DNA of 64,000 bases from Mycetohabitans endofungorum (lineage in GTDB: Bacteria; Pseudomonadota; Gammaproteobacteria; Burkholderiales; Burkholderiaceae), in assembly GCF_037477895.1 (NCBI RefSeq), contig NZ_CP132744.1, positions 992,001-1,056,000 on the forward strand, written 5' to 3'. Position numbers and translations under genes: made by a program. The notes beneath the pieces are model-generated. The model saw only the letters and a list, made by a program, of their open reading frames with translations. It was not told the origin of the DNA and did no database searches. Of the stretch, positions 48,148 to 57,855 are shown one piece after another (positions within the stretch are counted from its first letter, which is position 1; each line of letters starts with the position of its first letter).

Positions 48148-49581
48148 CTAAGGGCGGAGGGAGGCGGGATCGAATTGCGGCGCGCCGGCTGACGTGTGTC
48201 CTGACGGCTCGGTGTGGGGCCGGACAACGCGCGTATCGGCCGGCATGTCGTCATTTGATGAGTCAGCTGGCGCCGCACCGGATGTTGGCACGGTCGGCGG
48301 ATCACGCGGCGTCGGTGCGCGCTGCGCAGGTGCTGGCCAGAGTCCGATGGGCGGCGTCGTGGTTCCGCCCGGCAGCCATAGTCCGTTGGCCGGCGCGGTA
48401 TCCGGTCTTCGCTCGGGCGTGGCGGTTACAGCGCCCGACGGCTGCGCCGCCGCGGTGGCGCCAACGTCGCTGGGTGACAATGCCGTGCCCGGCGGGCTGG
48501 ATGCGGACGGTATTGACGCGAACCGAGCTGCATCGGGCCATGCACGTTCGTTGACGTGGAACACCGGCCAAGGCGTCGGTTCGACCCGGATATCGAGCCA
48601 CCGTGGATCACGGTCAGTTCGCGCGATCGCGATTCGGGTGAAGTTCTTGACACGCTCGCCACGGTCATCGTGCAATGGCTGGTCGATTCGCACGCGCGGC
48701 AACGTGTCACGGCTCGCGCCGTGAATCAGTATGACCGTGCCGCTGAAGCTGCGCGACAGCTCGACCAGCGTCCGTTTAAACTCAACGTATCCGTCGCGCG
48801 GCAAGCGGCGACCCCATCTCAGCCAAGTAAAGCGCTCGCGTTGCTCATAGCGCTCAAAGTTGGGATCGGCGTCGATCAATACGCCGATCGCCTTGAGCTT
48901 GCGGCGCTTTGCATATTCCCCAGCGTGCCGCAGCCAGAACGCATTGGCGACCGCCCGATCCTCGAATTCGCCGTTGCGTCCGCCGGCACTCGAATAATGA
49001 TTGTTGCCGTCTGGCACGTTCAGTGTCACGAAGGCGATACCACCGGTTTCCCAGCGTAGATTCTCGCGATACTGTCGGAAGCGCGGCAGGTCGCTTTGCC
49101 GTACCACGTGCATCGCCCTGCTGCCGAGCGAGTACGGCTGGTCGAAGAACGTTTGACGCACAAAGTCGAGTCGCTCGACCGAATCAAAGCCCCCGGCAAA
49201 CTTGCTGTCGCAGTCTTCCCAGTCGTGGCGGCCCGGTATGACGACGAGGGGCACTGCGGACGTGTCGAGCAGCGTGCGGCGCGCGGCGAACAGCGCGTCG
49301 TCGCACGGCTCGCCCGGCCGGCGCAGCGCGCCGTCCCATACCGCGAATTGCAGCTTCGGGGTGCGCCGCAGCATGTCGAGTAGCGCCCGTGTGGCCGTAT
49401 CGCTCGACGGCGACGGCGGCAGGCCTGCGATCACGGCGAAGCGCACGCCATCGACCGCGGGCGCACCACGAGGAGCCGCCTGTGCGCCCGGCCCGCGCAC
49501 AGCAAGCAGCACAACTAACGCGGACGCGAGCGTGCACATCGCCACCGCCGTGCAGCGCTTTCGCGCGTGATGGGGGGGCAT
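48148..49581 (-). CDS. Secreted metallophosphoesterase-like protein, degenerate active site
   Basis: About 477 residues with an N-terminal hydrophobic signal (RCTAVAMCTLASALVVLLAVRGPGAQA). The middle resembles a calcineurin-like phosphoesterase: VVIPGRHDWED (GNHD-like), FVTLNVPDGNNHY and ILIHGASRD. The usual first DxH and the GD motif are not evident (FAVIAGLPPSPSSD and VWDGALRRPGEP are in their places), and the late GHxH motif is lost. The C-terminal ~120 residues are Pro/Ala/Thr-rich. So a scaffold or altered-function protein is likely. It lies 13 bp after mutS, in the same direction. Confidence 0.7.
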   Translation of the reverse strand: MPPHHARKRCTAVAMCTLASALVVLLAVRGPGAQAAPRGAPAVDGVRFAVIAGLPPSPSSDTATRALLDMLRRTPKLQFAVWDGALRRPGEPCDDALFAARRTLLDTSAVPLVVIPGRHDWEDCDSKFAGGFDSVERLDFVRQTFFDQPYSLGSRAMHVVRQSDLPRFRQYRENLRWETGGIAFVTLNVPDGNNHYSSAGGRNGEFEDRAVANAFWLRHAGEYAKRRKLKAIGVLIDADPNFERYEQRERFTWLRWGRRLPRDGYVEFKRTLVELSRSFSGTVILIHGASRDTLPRVRIDQPLHDDRGERVKNFTRIAIARTDRDPRWLDIRVEPTPWPVFHVNERAWPDAARFASIPSASSPPGTALSPSDVGATAAAQPSGAVTATPERRPDTAPANGLWLPGGTTTPPIGLWPAPAQRAPTPRDPPTVPTSGAAPADSSNDDMPADTRVVRPHTEPSGHTSAGAPQFDPASLRP

Positions 49582-49594
49582 GCGCGGTGACCGC

Positions 49595-52324
49595 TCAGCG
49601 GGACTCACAATCCGCGCGCTCGACAAGCTCGCGCAGTTCATACAGCAATTCGAGTGCATCACGTGGGCGCAGCGCATCTAGGTCAAGGCCGCGTAACCGC
49701 TCGACTGCGGCGTGGGGCGCTTCGGGGCGCGCCTGCGGCGTGGCGAGGTCCGAAGCGCCTGTCGGTTGCTCGCAGCGCGGCTCGGTCGCTTCCTCGACCG
49801 TAAGCGCTGCTGAAGTAAACAAATCGAGTTGCGGCGCCGGCTGGCCGGCCGTTTGTTGTTCGAGCAACGCCAGGTGACGGCGGGCTGCGCGAATCACCGG
49901 TTGCGGGACGCCGGCCAGTTGCGCGACCTGTAATCCGTAACTTTGGTTCGCCGGACCTTCGTTGACCGCGTGCAGGAACACGATCCCATGGTCATGTTCG
50001 ACCGCGGACAGGTGCACGTTTGCCGCCGTCGGGCATTGCGTCGGCAATTGCGTGAGTTCGAAGTAGTGCGTGGCGAAAAGCGTATAGCTCTGGTTGTGCG
50101 AGATTAAGTGGCGCGCGATGGCCCACGCGAGCGCGAGCCCGTCGAAGGTCGATGTGCCTCGACCGATTTCGTCCATCAACACAAGGCTGTGTGGCGTCGC
50201 ATCGTTCAGAATGGCGGCGGCTTCGGTCATCTCGACCATGAATGTCGAGCGGCCGCCCGCGAGGTCGTCGGCAGCGCCGATCCGCGTGAAGATCCGGTCC
50301 ACAGGACCGAAGCAGGCCCGCTTTGCCGGCACATAGCTGCCGATATACGCCATCAGCGTGATCAGCGCCGTTTGCCGCATGAACGTCGACTTGCCGCCCA
50401 TATTCGGTCCGGTGATCAACAGCAGCTTGCGTTCCGCGCCGAGCCGGCAATCGTTTGCGATAAACTGTTCGACCTGGGCTTGGACGACCGGATGCCGTCC
50501 TTGCTCGATCTCGATACCGGCCTGTGCGTCGAACGATGGCGCGACCCACTCCAGCGCACGTGCGCGGTCGGCGAGTGAGGCGAGTACGTCGAGCTCGGCC
50601 AGCGCGCACGCCACGCGCTGACAATCGCCGATGTGGGGTAACAACGCCTGCAACAATGCGTCGTACAGCGCACGTTCGCGCGCGAGCGCGCGTTCTTGTG
50701 CCGATAGTGCCTTGTCCTCGAACGCCTTGAGCTCCGGCGTGATATAGCGCTCCGCGTTCTTCAATGTCTGGCGCCGTCGGTAGTCGTCCGGCACTTTGTC
50801 GGTCTGCCCGCGCGTGACCTCAATATAGAAGCCATGGACCTTGTTGTATTCGACACGTAAATTCGCGATGCCGGTGCGGGTGCGTTCGCGGTTTTCGAGA
50901 TCGACGAGGAACTGTCCGCAGTTCTCCGAGATGTCACGCAACTCATCCAATTCCGTATCGTAGCCGCGGGCAATGACGCCGCCGTCACGCACCATCGCGG
51001 CGGGCTCGGCCGCGATCGCCCGCTGCAGCAGATCGGTGCATTCAGGCGGAGCATGCAGCGATGCATCGATCTGCTGCAACGAGCTTGAGTGCGCGATGAC
51101 CGGCGCGATTCGCTCGCGTAACTCAGGCAGCTTGCGGAATGTGTCGCGTAGGCTAGCCAGATCGCGAGGCCGTGCACTGAGCAACGCGAGTCGGCCCGTG
51201 ATGCGCTCGACGTCGGCGATCTGTCGCAACGCGTGGCGAAGCGCGTCCAGATCGTTGCCTGGTGGGCCGTCGAGCAACGCGCCAATTGCTTGCTGGCGGG
51301 CACGTGCGAGAGCCGGATTGCGCGGCGCATGATGCAGCCAGTGGCGCAGCAGGCGGCTGCCCATCGACGTGCAGCATGTGTCAAGCAGCGAGAACAGCGT
51401 TGGGGAATCCGTGCCGCGCAGCGTTTCGGTCAACTCGAGGTTGCGCCGCGTTGCCGGATCGAGCCCGATGTACTCGGACTCCTGCTCGATCTTCAGCGAG
51501 CGGATGTGCCGCAGCTGTTGCCCTTGTGTCTGTGCCGCATACAGCAGCAACGCGCCGGCCGCGCCACATGCGGCGCTCAGCGTTTGCGCGCCGAATCCGT
51601 CGAGAGTGGCGACCGCCAACTGTTCACATAGGCGTTGCGCGCCGGAAGCGGGGTCGAAATGCCATTCAGGGACCCGTGTCAGCGTGCCCACGCTTGCGGG
51701 CAGTGTGAGCGCTTGCGCGGCGCTGTCGCTCACTAGCGTCTCGGCTGGCCGGATGCGCTCGATCGCGGCCGCCACCTGGTCTGCGCCGACCTCGGTCAGC
51801 CGCAGCGCGCCACTTGCCAGATTCAACCACGCGAGCCCGACGCCAGTTAACGTGCCGCGACGGTTGCGCGCGGGCGCGAGTGCGAGCAGGTACGCGTCAC
51901 TTTTATCGGCGAGCAGCGCCGCGTCGGTCAGCGTGCCGGGTGTGACGATGCGTACGACTTTGCGCTCGACCGGGCCCTTGGAGGCGGCCGGATCGCCGAT
52001 CTGCTCGCAGATGGCTACGGATTCGCCGAGCTTCACGAGCTTGGCCAGGTACTGCTCGAGCGAGTGGTGTGGCACCCCGGCCATCTTGATCGGGTTGCCT
52101 GCCGACGCGCCGCGCTGCGTGAGCGTCAAATCGAGCAATCGTGCCGCTTTTTCCGCGTCCTCATAGAACAACTCGTAGAAGTCGCCCATTCGGTACAGCA
52201 CGAGCGTGCCGGGGTGCTCGGCCTTGATGCTGAGGTATTGACGCATCATCGGCGTGTGGTTGCCGATTTCCGCGAGGGCGGCCGGTTTCGGCGTTTGGCC
52301 CTTACTCAAGTCCATGTTGGCCAT
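49595..52324 (-). CDS. mutS: DNA mismatch repair protein MutS
   Basis: About 909 residues. The mismatch-recognition motif Phe49-Tyr50-Glu51 is in MGDFYELF. The ATPase has Walker [10 protein letters not shown], Walker [13 protein letters not shown] and a conserved His in [10 protein letters not shown]. The C-terminal tetramer/beta-binding helical part ends [15 protein letters not shown]. The ATG at 52324 (MANMDLSKG) is chosen; an upstream ATG adds 22 poorly conserved residues. An upstream hypothetical gene is 450 bp away, and the degenerate phosphoesterase follows at 13 bp. Confidence 0.97.
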   Translation of the reverse strand: MANMDLSKGQTPKPAALAEIGNHTPMMRQYLSIKAEHPGTLVLYRMGDFYELFYEDAEKAARLLDLTLTQRGASAGNPIKMAGVPHHSLEQYLAKLVKLGESVAICEQIGDPAASKGPVERKVVRIVTPGTLTDAALLADKSDAYLLALAPARNRRGTLTGVGLAWLNLASGALRLTEVGADQVAAAIERIRPAETLVSDSAAQALTLPASVGTLTRVPEWHFDPASGAQRLCEQLAVATLDGFGAQTLSAACGAAGALLLYAAQTQGQQLRHIRSLKIEQESEYIGLDPATRRNLELTETLRGTDSPTLFSLLDTCCTSMGSRLLRHWLHHAPRNPALARARQQAIGALLDGPPGNDLDALRHALRQIADVERITGRLALLSARPRDLASLRDTFRKLPELRERIAPVIAHSSSLQQIDASLHAPPECTDLLQRAIAAEPAAMVRDGGVIARGYDTELDELRDISENCGQFLVDLENRERTRTGIANLRVEYNKVHGFYIEVTRGQTDKVPDDYRRRQTLKNAERYITPELKAFEDKALSAQERALARERALYDALLQALLPHIGDCQRVACALAELDVLASLADRARALEWVAPSFDAQAGIEIEQGRHPVVQAQVEQFIANDCRLGAERKLLLITGPNMGGKSTFMRQTALITLMAYIGSYVPAKRACFGPVDRIFTRIGAADDLAGGRSTFMVEMTEAAAILNDATPHSLVLMDEIGRGTSTFDGLALAWAIARHLISHNQSYTLFATHYFELTQLPTQCPTAANVHLSAVEHDHGIVFLHAVNEGPANQSYGLQVAQLAGVPQPVIRAARRHLALLEQQTAGQPAPQLDLFTSAALTVEEATEPRCEQPTGASDLATPQARPEAPHAAVERLRGLDLDALRPRDALELLYELRELVERADCESR

Positions 52325-52772
52325 GTTGGATTGGCCCCCGGGCGATTCGGGGTGGTTCCGCGTGTGTTCACCAACGGGCACGTTTTCCATCAGTCATGCA
52401 AGCAGTCTGTCAAATTTTAGAATATCGACCGTGCGGCGGTTCTCTGCCGTGTCGACGCGACCTTGAAGACGCTAGTTTACGTGTATTCCGCCAGTGACGG
52501 ACGACGAAGTCCTAATCTGTTTGGGCAATGTGCGTGTGTCAGTGCGATGGCCGCTGGGCGGTTCCCGCCCAAAATCTTTGAGATCGACGCGTTCTCGATC
52601 GTAATACCGACGATAGCCGTGAACGAGGTGAGACTGGATAGGCGGCATACGCGTGGCCGCGCATACTGGCCTCGCGTTGCTCCCGCGGATAGGGCGGATA
52701 GATTCCGTTGGAAACATCGGTCCGCCATCTCGCGTCCACCGCTGGCGACGCAACGCACAGCGTGGTGATTTT
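52325..52772. other. intergenic region between mutS and the effector candidate
   Basis: 448 bp without a confident gene. Several minus-strand frames overlap between about 52470 and 52760; one contains the string GYRRYYDRERVDLKDFGREP, but codon bias and translation signals are weak. The mutS promoter must be here; none is clear. Confidence 0.4.
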
Positions 52773-55643
52773 CTAGCCGCGCCGGCTCACCGCTGCACGA
52801 TGATGCCGCCGGCGTGCACGATCGGAGGACGGCTGCGCAGCGGCATGGCGTTGAGCGGCCCGGTCGGGTTCGTTCCGGCCCGCTCTATCGACTATTGTGT
52901 CCAATTGGGCCATGAGCGCGTGCAGCATGTCGGGCGGGACAATGCCGCGGTGTTCGGGATTGCCGTCAGTGCGTTCTTGCCAGGTCTTAAAATGACCGAC
53001 GCGCACTGCAGCTTTGTTTGGCGTCGGTGAGTGCAGATGAAGCACCCATTTCGGCGTCTTTGTGAGTGAGCCAAGCCGTTGATCCAACTCGCTGACCCAT
53101 TCCGGCGACAGGCTGAGCTCATATTCCAACATATAGTTTTCGTGCACGGTGTTCTTCGCGACTTTTGTCCAATTGTGCCCGCCCGCCACCGTTATCCCGC
53201 CTGTGTCCCAAAGACCCTTGAATGCACTGAACGAAGGTGCGAGTAGGCATTCGATAGCGTGCGCTTGCTTGAACAGTGAGTCGATCTCGTTGCTGATGCG
53301 CTCCAGATGCCGAATATCGGTATCCGTGACCGTGAGCAGATGACTGAGCCGGTGACGCAACATTTGCTTGGACTTGTCGTCCAGGTCCAGCGATTCGAGT
53401 TCGGCTTCTTTCTGCTCGAAGTCCTGCCGGCGTGCGCGAGCCACTGTGACCATGCCAGTGCATTGCTGTTGGGCCAGGCGAAGCTGTGCAATGTACTTGG
53501 CAGGCGTATCGCGTGAGTCAAGGGCCGTATCAGCAGCCGTTATTGTCGCAAAGGCGTGACCCATTTCATCTATCAAGCCCTCCATTCCTTCGCGATGTTG
53601 GTCAATTTGTTTCCGCGCGTCGGCCGGAATGTCATCGGGAAGCTGTTTTTTGAATGCGTCGAATTCGGCGCGTTGCCGCTCAGCCGGGGTGGGCGTCGTA
53701 GCGGCATTGTCCATGCGCGTGGGCTTGGCTTTACGTGCTTTTTTCTTCTTGCCTTTGGATCTGGACGGTTGCACGGACTGCTTGCTTTGCTCCAGTTGGC
53801 TATGCTCCAGCCAGTCGTGATCGGCCGATCCGACATCGTGCGCGTACACGATGGTTTTCAGTATCGTCTGGATCCCGGCTTCGATAGCCTGTACGGAGCG
53901 ATCAGCAAAGTACGCATTCTTGAAAGGCTGCAGCCATTGCCTGAGCAATGCGGTTTCGGCTTCCTCGTCGCGTTTGCCGACGCTGTTCCGGGCTGTGCTG
54001 ACACGGCGCGCCGACTGGCCGGGCCGCGAGAATACTGGTTGTTCTTCTATCCATGCTTGCAACTTTTGGCTGGCGGCATGCGTGTGGCTGGTGATGCCGT
54101 CGAGTATTGCCGTGCAGAATTCGGTATCCTGGTTCGGCTTGTCGTTCTTTTTATCCCGGTTGGCAGCGACGTGCTCCAATAGCGCCGACGCCACCTTGGT
54201 TTCCTCGATCAGTCGCAGGGCGAACTGCTGTTCGGCTGCAGGATCCGACAGGGACGGGCGCAGCGGGTTTTCCCATAACGAGTTCATGATCGAACAGAGT
54301 AGCGCCGCGTAGCCGGCGCTCCATGTCTCGAGCGAAAGTCCGTCATATCCGTTTGATGCCCTATGTGCGTCATCTCGCGCGCCGAGATGATAGGCGTGCC
54401 AGTACTGGGTCACCATCAGCGCGTTGTGCCGTATCGTGCCAAGGCGAGCATTGCGATAGCGTCCCATTAATGGTTCACGATTGGCTTGCCCGCGCTGCAT
54501 CCTTAACGGGGAGCGTTGGCTCGTGCGCTGAGGCAGTGCAGATTGAGCTATTTCGTCCAATGCAAGTGTCAGCTCCTTCACGCACGCTGAGTTGTCGGCG
54601 AGCCATATTTGTAGCTTAGACCGTAAGGGCATTGGCAACCGGATGTTGCTGTAGGGCGGTTGTCCTTCTGCAGAGGCGGCGGGTTTGGGTTCGGTATGCG
54701 ACGTTTCGGAAAGCGAAAAACTGGGCAGTTGCCAATGACCATCGAGCGCCCGAGGTGGTGTGGACGAACTAAGGGAAAACGATTTTGTCCAAATTTGAAT
54801 TGATGTCTGGTCGATTTCCTCCGCTGCGCGGCGGATCATCTCGTCTTTGCCCATGTACAACGATGTTGCCGCGAAGGGAGGGCGAGACGGGTCGGCGCTT
54901 GCCATGGCTTGACCAACCATTGTTTTCCAAAATGTTGGCGGCAGTTCGCCCAGTAGACGTTGCGCTTCAATCAGGTTTTGTCTTCGTGCCCGCAGCGCGC
55001 TGATCTGCGCCTTTAGGTTTTCGCCTGCGGCCGGGATTTCCTGAGCGGGAAATAGACCGCTCATGGGCAAATGCCTTTCCAAACTTGGGCGCGAGATCCC
55101 GACTTCGTCCTGAAGCGATGCTATCGCGGCCTGGGTCAGCGTCAGGTAGGCATGCGCGGCGTTGGTAATATCCTTCAGCTGCAGCGCTTTTAGCGCTTTC
55201 GTGGTGGACGGGTCGGCGCAAAGCTTGGTGAACGTGTGTATCGACTCTTCAACGCGGCTGATCTCTGCCTTCATGGCAAAAAGATCGTTTGTCGGCGAGT
55301 GGGCGCTCAGGAACACGCGTGCGGCATCTCGCTGTTTTTTGCGTAACATTTCTATGTCTCGCAGCACAGTTAAGCATGGCAACAGCTCGCTCGCCAGTTT
55401 TTTTGCTGCATCATCCAGCATGTTTGGCTTAGGGCAGCTGGCGGTGTTCGCCACGCGGGACGAAGCGGGCGGTATCGAGCCGATATCGCGAAGCGCCGGA
55501 TTGGGCATGGGCGCGCGATTAGCCGTGATGCGGCCCGGCGTCTGGGTTGAGGAACCCGGTGTCTGGTTTGAGGATTGAGCGACGCAGGGTGGAGGACTAG
55601 TGGACTGCGTTGCGTCGGCAAGTGAGTGTCGGCGAATCGTCAT
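52773..55643 (-). CDS. Large hypothetical protein, candidate type III secretion effector
   Basis: 956 residues, unlike any family I recognise. The first ~75 residues are rich in Ser, Thr, Pro, Gln and Asn (SLADATQSTSPPPCVAQSS) and lack a Sec signal, as in type III secreted effectors. A helical first half follows. A basic cluster K630-GKKKKARKA-K640 resembles a nuclear localisation signal. Residues 715-800 are helical with probable coiled coil (QKEAELESLDLDDKSKQ). The C-terminal ~40 residues are Arg/Ala/Gln-rich, ending HHRAAVSRRG. No transmembrane helix. No Shine-Dalgarno is obvious before the ATG. The promoter carries a perfect PIP box and -10 (see 55696-55756), which is the strongest evidence for T3SS control. 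No chaperone gene adjoins. Function and secretion are unproven. Confidence 0.8.
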   Translation of the reverse strand: MTIRRHSLADATQSTSPPPCVAQSSNQTPGSSTQTPGRITANRAPMPNPALRDIGSIPPASSRVANTASCPKPNMLDDAAKKLASELLPCLTVLRDIEMLRKKQRDAARVFLSAHSPTNDLFAMKAEISRVEESIHTFTKLCADPSTTKALKALQLKDITNAAHAYLTLTQAAIASLQDEVGISRPSLERHLPMSGLFPAQEIPAAGENLKAQISALRARRQNLIEAQRLLGELPPTFWKTMVGQAMASADPSRPPFAATSLYMGKDEMIRRAAEEIDQTSIQIWTKSFSLSSSTPPRALDGHWQLPSFSLSETSHTEPKPAASAEGQPPYSNIRLPMPLRSKLQIWLADNSACVKELTLALDEIAQSALPQRTSQRSPLRMQRGQANREPLMGRYRNARLGTIRHNALMVTQYWHAYHLGARDDAHRASNGYDGLSLETWSAGYAALLCSIMNSLWENPLRPSLSDPAAEQQFALRLIEETKVASALLEHVAANRDKKNDKPNQDTEFCTAILDGITSHTHAASQKLQAWIEEQPVFSRPGQSARRVSTARNSVGKRDEEAETALLRQWLQPFKNAYFADRSVQAIEAGIQTILKTIVYAHDVGSADHDWLEHSQLEQSKQSVQPSRSKGKKKKARKAKPTRMDNAATTPTPAERQRAEFDAFKKQLPDDIPADARKQIDQHREGMEGLIDEMGHAFATITAADTALDSRDTPAKYIAQLRLAQQQCTGMVTVARARRQDFEQKEAELESLDLDDKSKQMLRHRLSHLLTVTDTDIRHLERISNEIDSLFKQAHAIECLLAPSFSAFKGLWDTGGITVAGGHNWTKVAKNTVHENYMLEYELSLSPEWVSELDQRLGSLTKTPKWVLHLHSPTPNKAAVRVGHFKTWQERTDGNPEHRGIVPPDMLHALMAQLDTIVDRAGRNEPDRAAQRHAAAQPSSDRARRRHHRAAVSRRG

Positions 55644-55695
55644 GGTTTAGGGGCTGCGGCGCGTGCGGCACGACGTCGAGATACGGAAGCATTAA

Positions 55696-55756
55696 AGGAT
55701 GTAGCATAGATGCTCTTCGCGCAGTCGATATCCGAAGTGGTTGGCCGGGTCGCGAA
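55696..55756 (-). promoter_or_regulatory. PIP/hrpII box with -10 element (HrpB/HrpX-type promoter)
   Basis: On the minus strand TTCGC (55752-55756), 15 bp, TTCGG (55732-55736), 30 bp, then CATCCT (55696-55701, fits YANNNT). This matches the plant-inducible-promoter consensus TTCGB-N15-TTCGB-N30..32-YANNNT exactly. The -10 lies 52 bp ahead of the ATG at 55643. It is the type of promoter recognised by HrpB (Ralstonia/Burkholderia) and HrpX (Xanthomonas). By my rough estimate about one such half-site pair is expected by chance in a window this size, but the joint match with -10 spacing and correct gene position is expected only about 0.1 times. Confidence 0.8.
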
Positions 55757-55849
55757 CGGGGATTTTTTCGATCCGGCGCAACGCGCCGAGGGCAGAACGC
55801 CGGAAGTCGCGGCGTGTACGCGCACCCGCGACTGTTCCCTTGATACGGT

Positions 55850-56650
55850 TCAGGCCGCCGTTCCCACCCGGCTGTACGGCTTCAAGATCTGCACCATCTG
55901 CGCATACTGCTTCGGATTGCCGGCGACGATCTCATGCTGGTACAGGAAGTTCGAATCCCCTGTGTAGTTGCCGATCAAGCCCCCCGCTTCGGTGACGAGC
56001 AGGCTGCCGGCCGCGACGTCCCACGGTTGAATGCCTTGCTCGAAGAAGCCGTCATAGCGGCCGGCGGCCACATATGCGAGATCTAGCGCGGCTGCGCCTG
56101 GTCGGCGCAGGCCGGCGCACGCACGCGTCATTTCGCTGAACAGCTTCAGGTACTCGTCCAGGCCGCTCTGATCGCGAAACGGAAAACCGGTGCCGATCAG
56201 CCCGTCGGCCAGGCGGTCGCGCCGTGACACGCGAATGCGCCGGTCGTTGAGGAACGCACCACGGCCACGTGATGCGGTGAACAAGTCATTGCGTGTCGGG
56301 TCGTAGACCACTGCCTGCGTGACGACGCCGCGATGGGCAAGCGCGATCGACACGCAGTATTGCGGGAAGCCGTGGATGAAGTTCGTCGTGCCGTCCAGCG
56401 GATCGATGATCCACAGATACTCGGACTCGCTGGCGCTGGCCCCAGACTCCTCCGCGAGGAGCCCATGGTCGGGATACGCAGTGTGCAATATCTCAATGAT
56501 TGCCGCCTCGGCTGCCTTATCGACCTCGGTGACGAAATCGTTGTGCTGCTTCTGGGTCACTTGTAGCAGGTCGACGTCCAGCGACGCGCGGTTGATGATT
56601 TGTCCGGCACGGCGTGCGGCCTTGACAGCGGTGTTGAGCATCGGATGCAT
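55850..56650 (-). CDS. suhB: Inositol monophosphatase family protein SuhB
   Basis: A 266-residue Mg-dependent phosphatase. The metal site is Glu67/Glu68 in LLAEESG and Asp83-Pro-Leu-Asp86-Gly-Thr in DPLDGTTNF; the third Asp is in [17 protein letters not shown]. The ATG giving [16 protein letters not shown] is the standard start. SuhB also acts in rRNA transcription antitermination in E. coli; IMPase activity is family-known. It is divergent from the trmJ-like gene (214 bp). Confidence 0.95.
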   Translation of the reverse strand: MHPMLNTAVKAARRAGQIINRASLDVDLLQVTQKQHNDFVTEVDKAAEAAIIEILHTAYPDHGLLAEESGASASESEYLWIIDPLDGTTNFIHGFPQYCVSIALAHRGVVTQAVVYDPTRNDLFTASRGRGAFLNDRRIRVSRRDRLADGLIGTGFPFRDQSGLDEYLKLFSEMTRACAGLRRPGAAALDLAYVAAGRYDGFFEQGIQPWDVAAGSLLVTEAGGLIGNYTGDSNFLYQHEIVAGNPKQYAQMVQILKPYSRVGTAA

Positions 56651-56864
56651 GAGCTTTTTCCTTGGGCACGAGGCAACTGCCGCGGCGCGATACCGTGCGG
56701 CCAGAGCTAACGAATTGATTAAGAACGATGCGCACCAGCACGTCGGTCGTGCGGCGACATAATGAATGAATAATTTTATCAGTAAGCGCCACTGCGCGTT
56801 GGCGCATGTTCCGCGCCGCTGCACTCGCGATACCATTGCAGTCCTTGGTTATCGAATCTGAACC

Positions 56865-57779
56865 GTGAATCACAGTGTCACTCCACTCGGCTCGTTCCCG
56901 GCAGGCCCGTCTTCGATAGGCCCGTCCTCGGCAGGCTCATCCCCAGCAGGCTCGTCTCCAGCAGGCTCGCGCTCGGCCGGCACGCCTTCGCGCATGCGCG
57001 GCGACTCGACGTCTTTGGCGGGCGGCTTTACGTCGGTGCGCTTCGTGCTCGTCGAGCCAAGCCATCCCGGCAATGTCGGCGCAGCGGCCCGCGCGTTGAA
57101 GACGATGGGTTTCTCCCGGCTTGTGCTGGTCGCCCCGCGGCTCGAGGCGGTACGCACCGATCCCGACGCGCAAGCAATGGCTAGCGGCGCAGGCGACGTG
57201 TTGGCGGCCGCGCATATCGTGCCTACGCTGGCCGATGCGTTGGCTGGTGTTCAGTGGTCCGTGGCGCTGACTGCTCGCGAGCGCGAGTGGGGGCCGCCAA
57301 CGCTGGCGCCCCGTGCGCTCGCGTTGCGTGCCGGCGGCTTGACGGCGGCCGGCGATGATATCGCATTGGTGTTTGGCAACGAGCGCACGGGGCTGTCCAA
57401 TGCCGATGTCGAGCGCTGCAACGCGCTGGCGCATATCCCAGCCAATCCCGCTTACAGCTCGCTGAACCTCGCACAGGCGGTCCAAGTGCTCGCTTACGAG
57501 TTGCGGCTGGCGCTATTGGACACCGCACAGCAGACGCCGCCCGCCGGCGTGGCCTCGTCGCTGGCGTCCCACGACGAAATCGAACGCATGTTCGTGCATC
57601 TGGAGAGTGCGCTGATCGCGCTGGATTTCCTCGATCCCGCCAGTCCGAAGAAGCTGATGCCGCGGCTGCGCCGGTTGTTTGCGCGGGCCGGCCTGGAGCG
57701 CGAGGAAGTCAATATCGTGCGGGGTATCGCCAAGCATATCCTGCTGAAATCGCAGGGCTTGCGTAGCGGCGATCGGTAG
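56865..57779 (+). CDS. trmJ: SpoU-family RNA methyltransferase, TrmJ-like
   Basis: The conserved methyltransferase starts near VRFVLVEPSHPGNVGAAARALKTMGFSRLVLVAPR (SPOUT knot). Motif 2 is IALVFGNERTGLSN and motif 3 LNLAQAVQVLAYELR, followed by the C-terminal helical part with FLDPASPKKLMPRLRRLF. TrmJ 2'-O-methylates position 32 of tRNA. The GTG at 56865 adds ~43 residues of 5-residue repeats (PAGSS type); ATG at 56994 is an alternative start directly before the conserved domain. cysE follows by 76 bp. Confidence 0.9.
   Translation: MNHSVTPLGSFPAGPSSIGPSSAGSSPAGSSPAGSRSAGTPSRMRGDSTSLAGGFTSVRFVLVEPSHPGNVGAAARALKTMGFSRLVLVAPRLEAVRTDPDAQAMASGAGDVLAAAHIVPTLADALAGVQWSVALTAREREWGPPTLAPRALALRAGGLTAAGDDIALVFGNERTGLSNADVERCNALAHIPANPAYSSLNLAQAVQVLAYELRLALLDTAQQTPPAGVASSLASHDEIERMFVHLESALIALDFLDPASPKKLMPRLRRLFARAGLEREEVNIVRGIAKHILLKSQGLRSGDR
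56885..56974 (+). repeat. 15-bp tandem repeat, about six units, at 5' end of trmJ
   Basis: Units such as GGCAGGCTCATCCCC, AGCAGGCTCGTCTCC and AGCAGGCTCGCGCTC follow each other from 56885 to 56974, encoding PAGSS-like pentapeptides in the trmJ frame. If the true start is at 56994 they are instead leader DNA. Confidence 0.8.
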
Positions 57780-57855
57780 TTGCCGCGTGTCGAATCGGGC
57801 GCGCTGCCGGTGCGCGATCTCAATACAATGACCCGCCTATGCGCTGTGAGTCGCC

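Noticed and set aside
52472..52753. Small minus-strand gene (GYRRYYDRERVDLKDFG... frame)
   Set aside because: Overlapping frames, intermediate codon bias, no ribosome site and no family recognised; kept only as an intergenic remark.
55939..55955. tRNA T-arm-like string GTTCGAATCCCC
   Set aside because: It lies within the suhB reading frame, and no acceptor stem, anticodon arm or full cloverleaf can be made around it.
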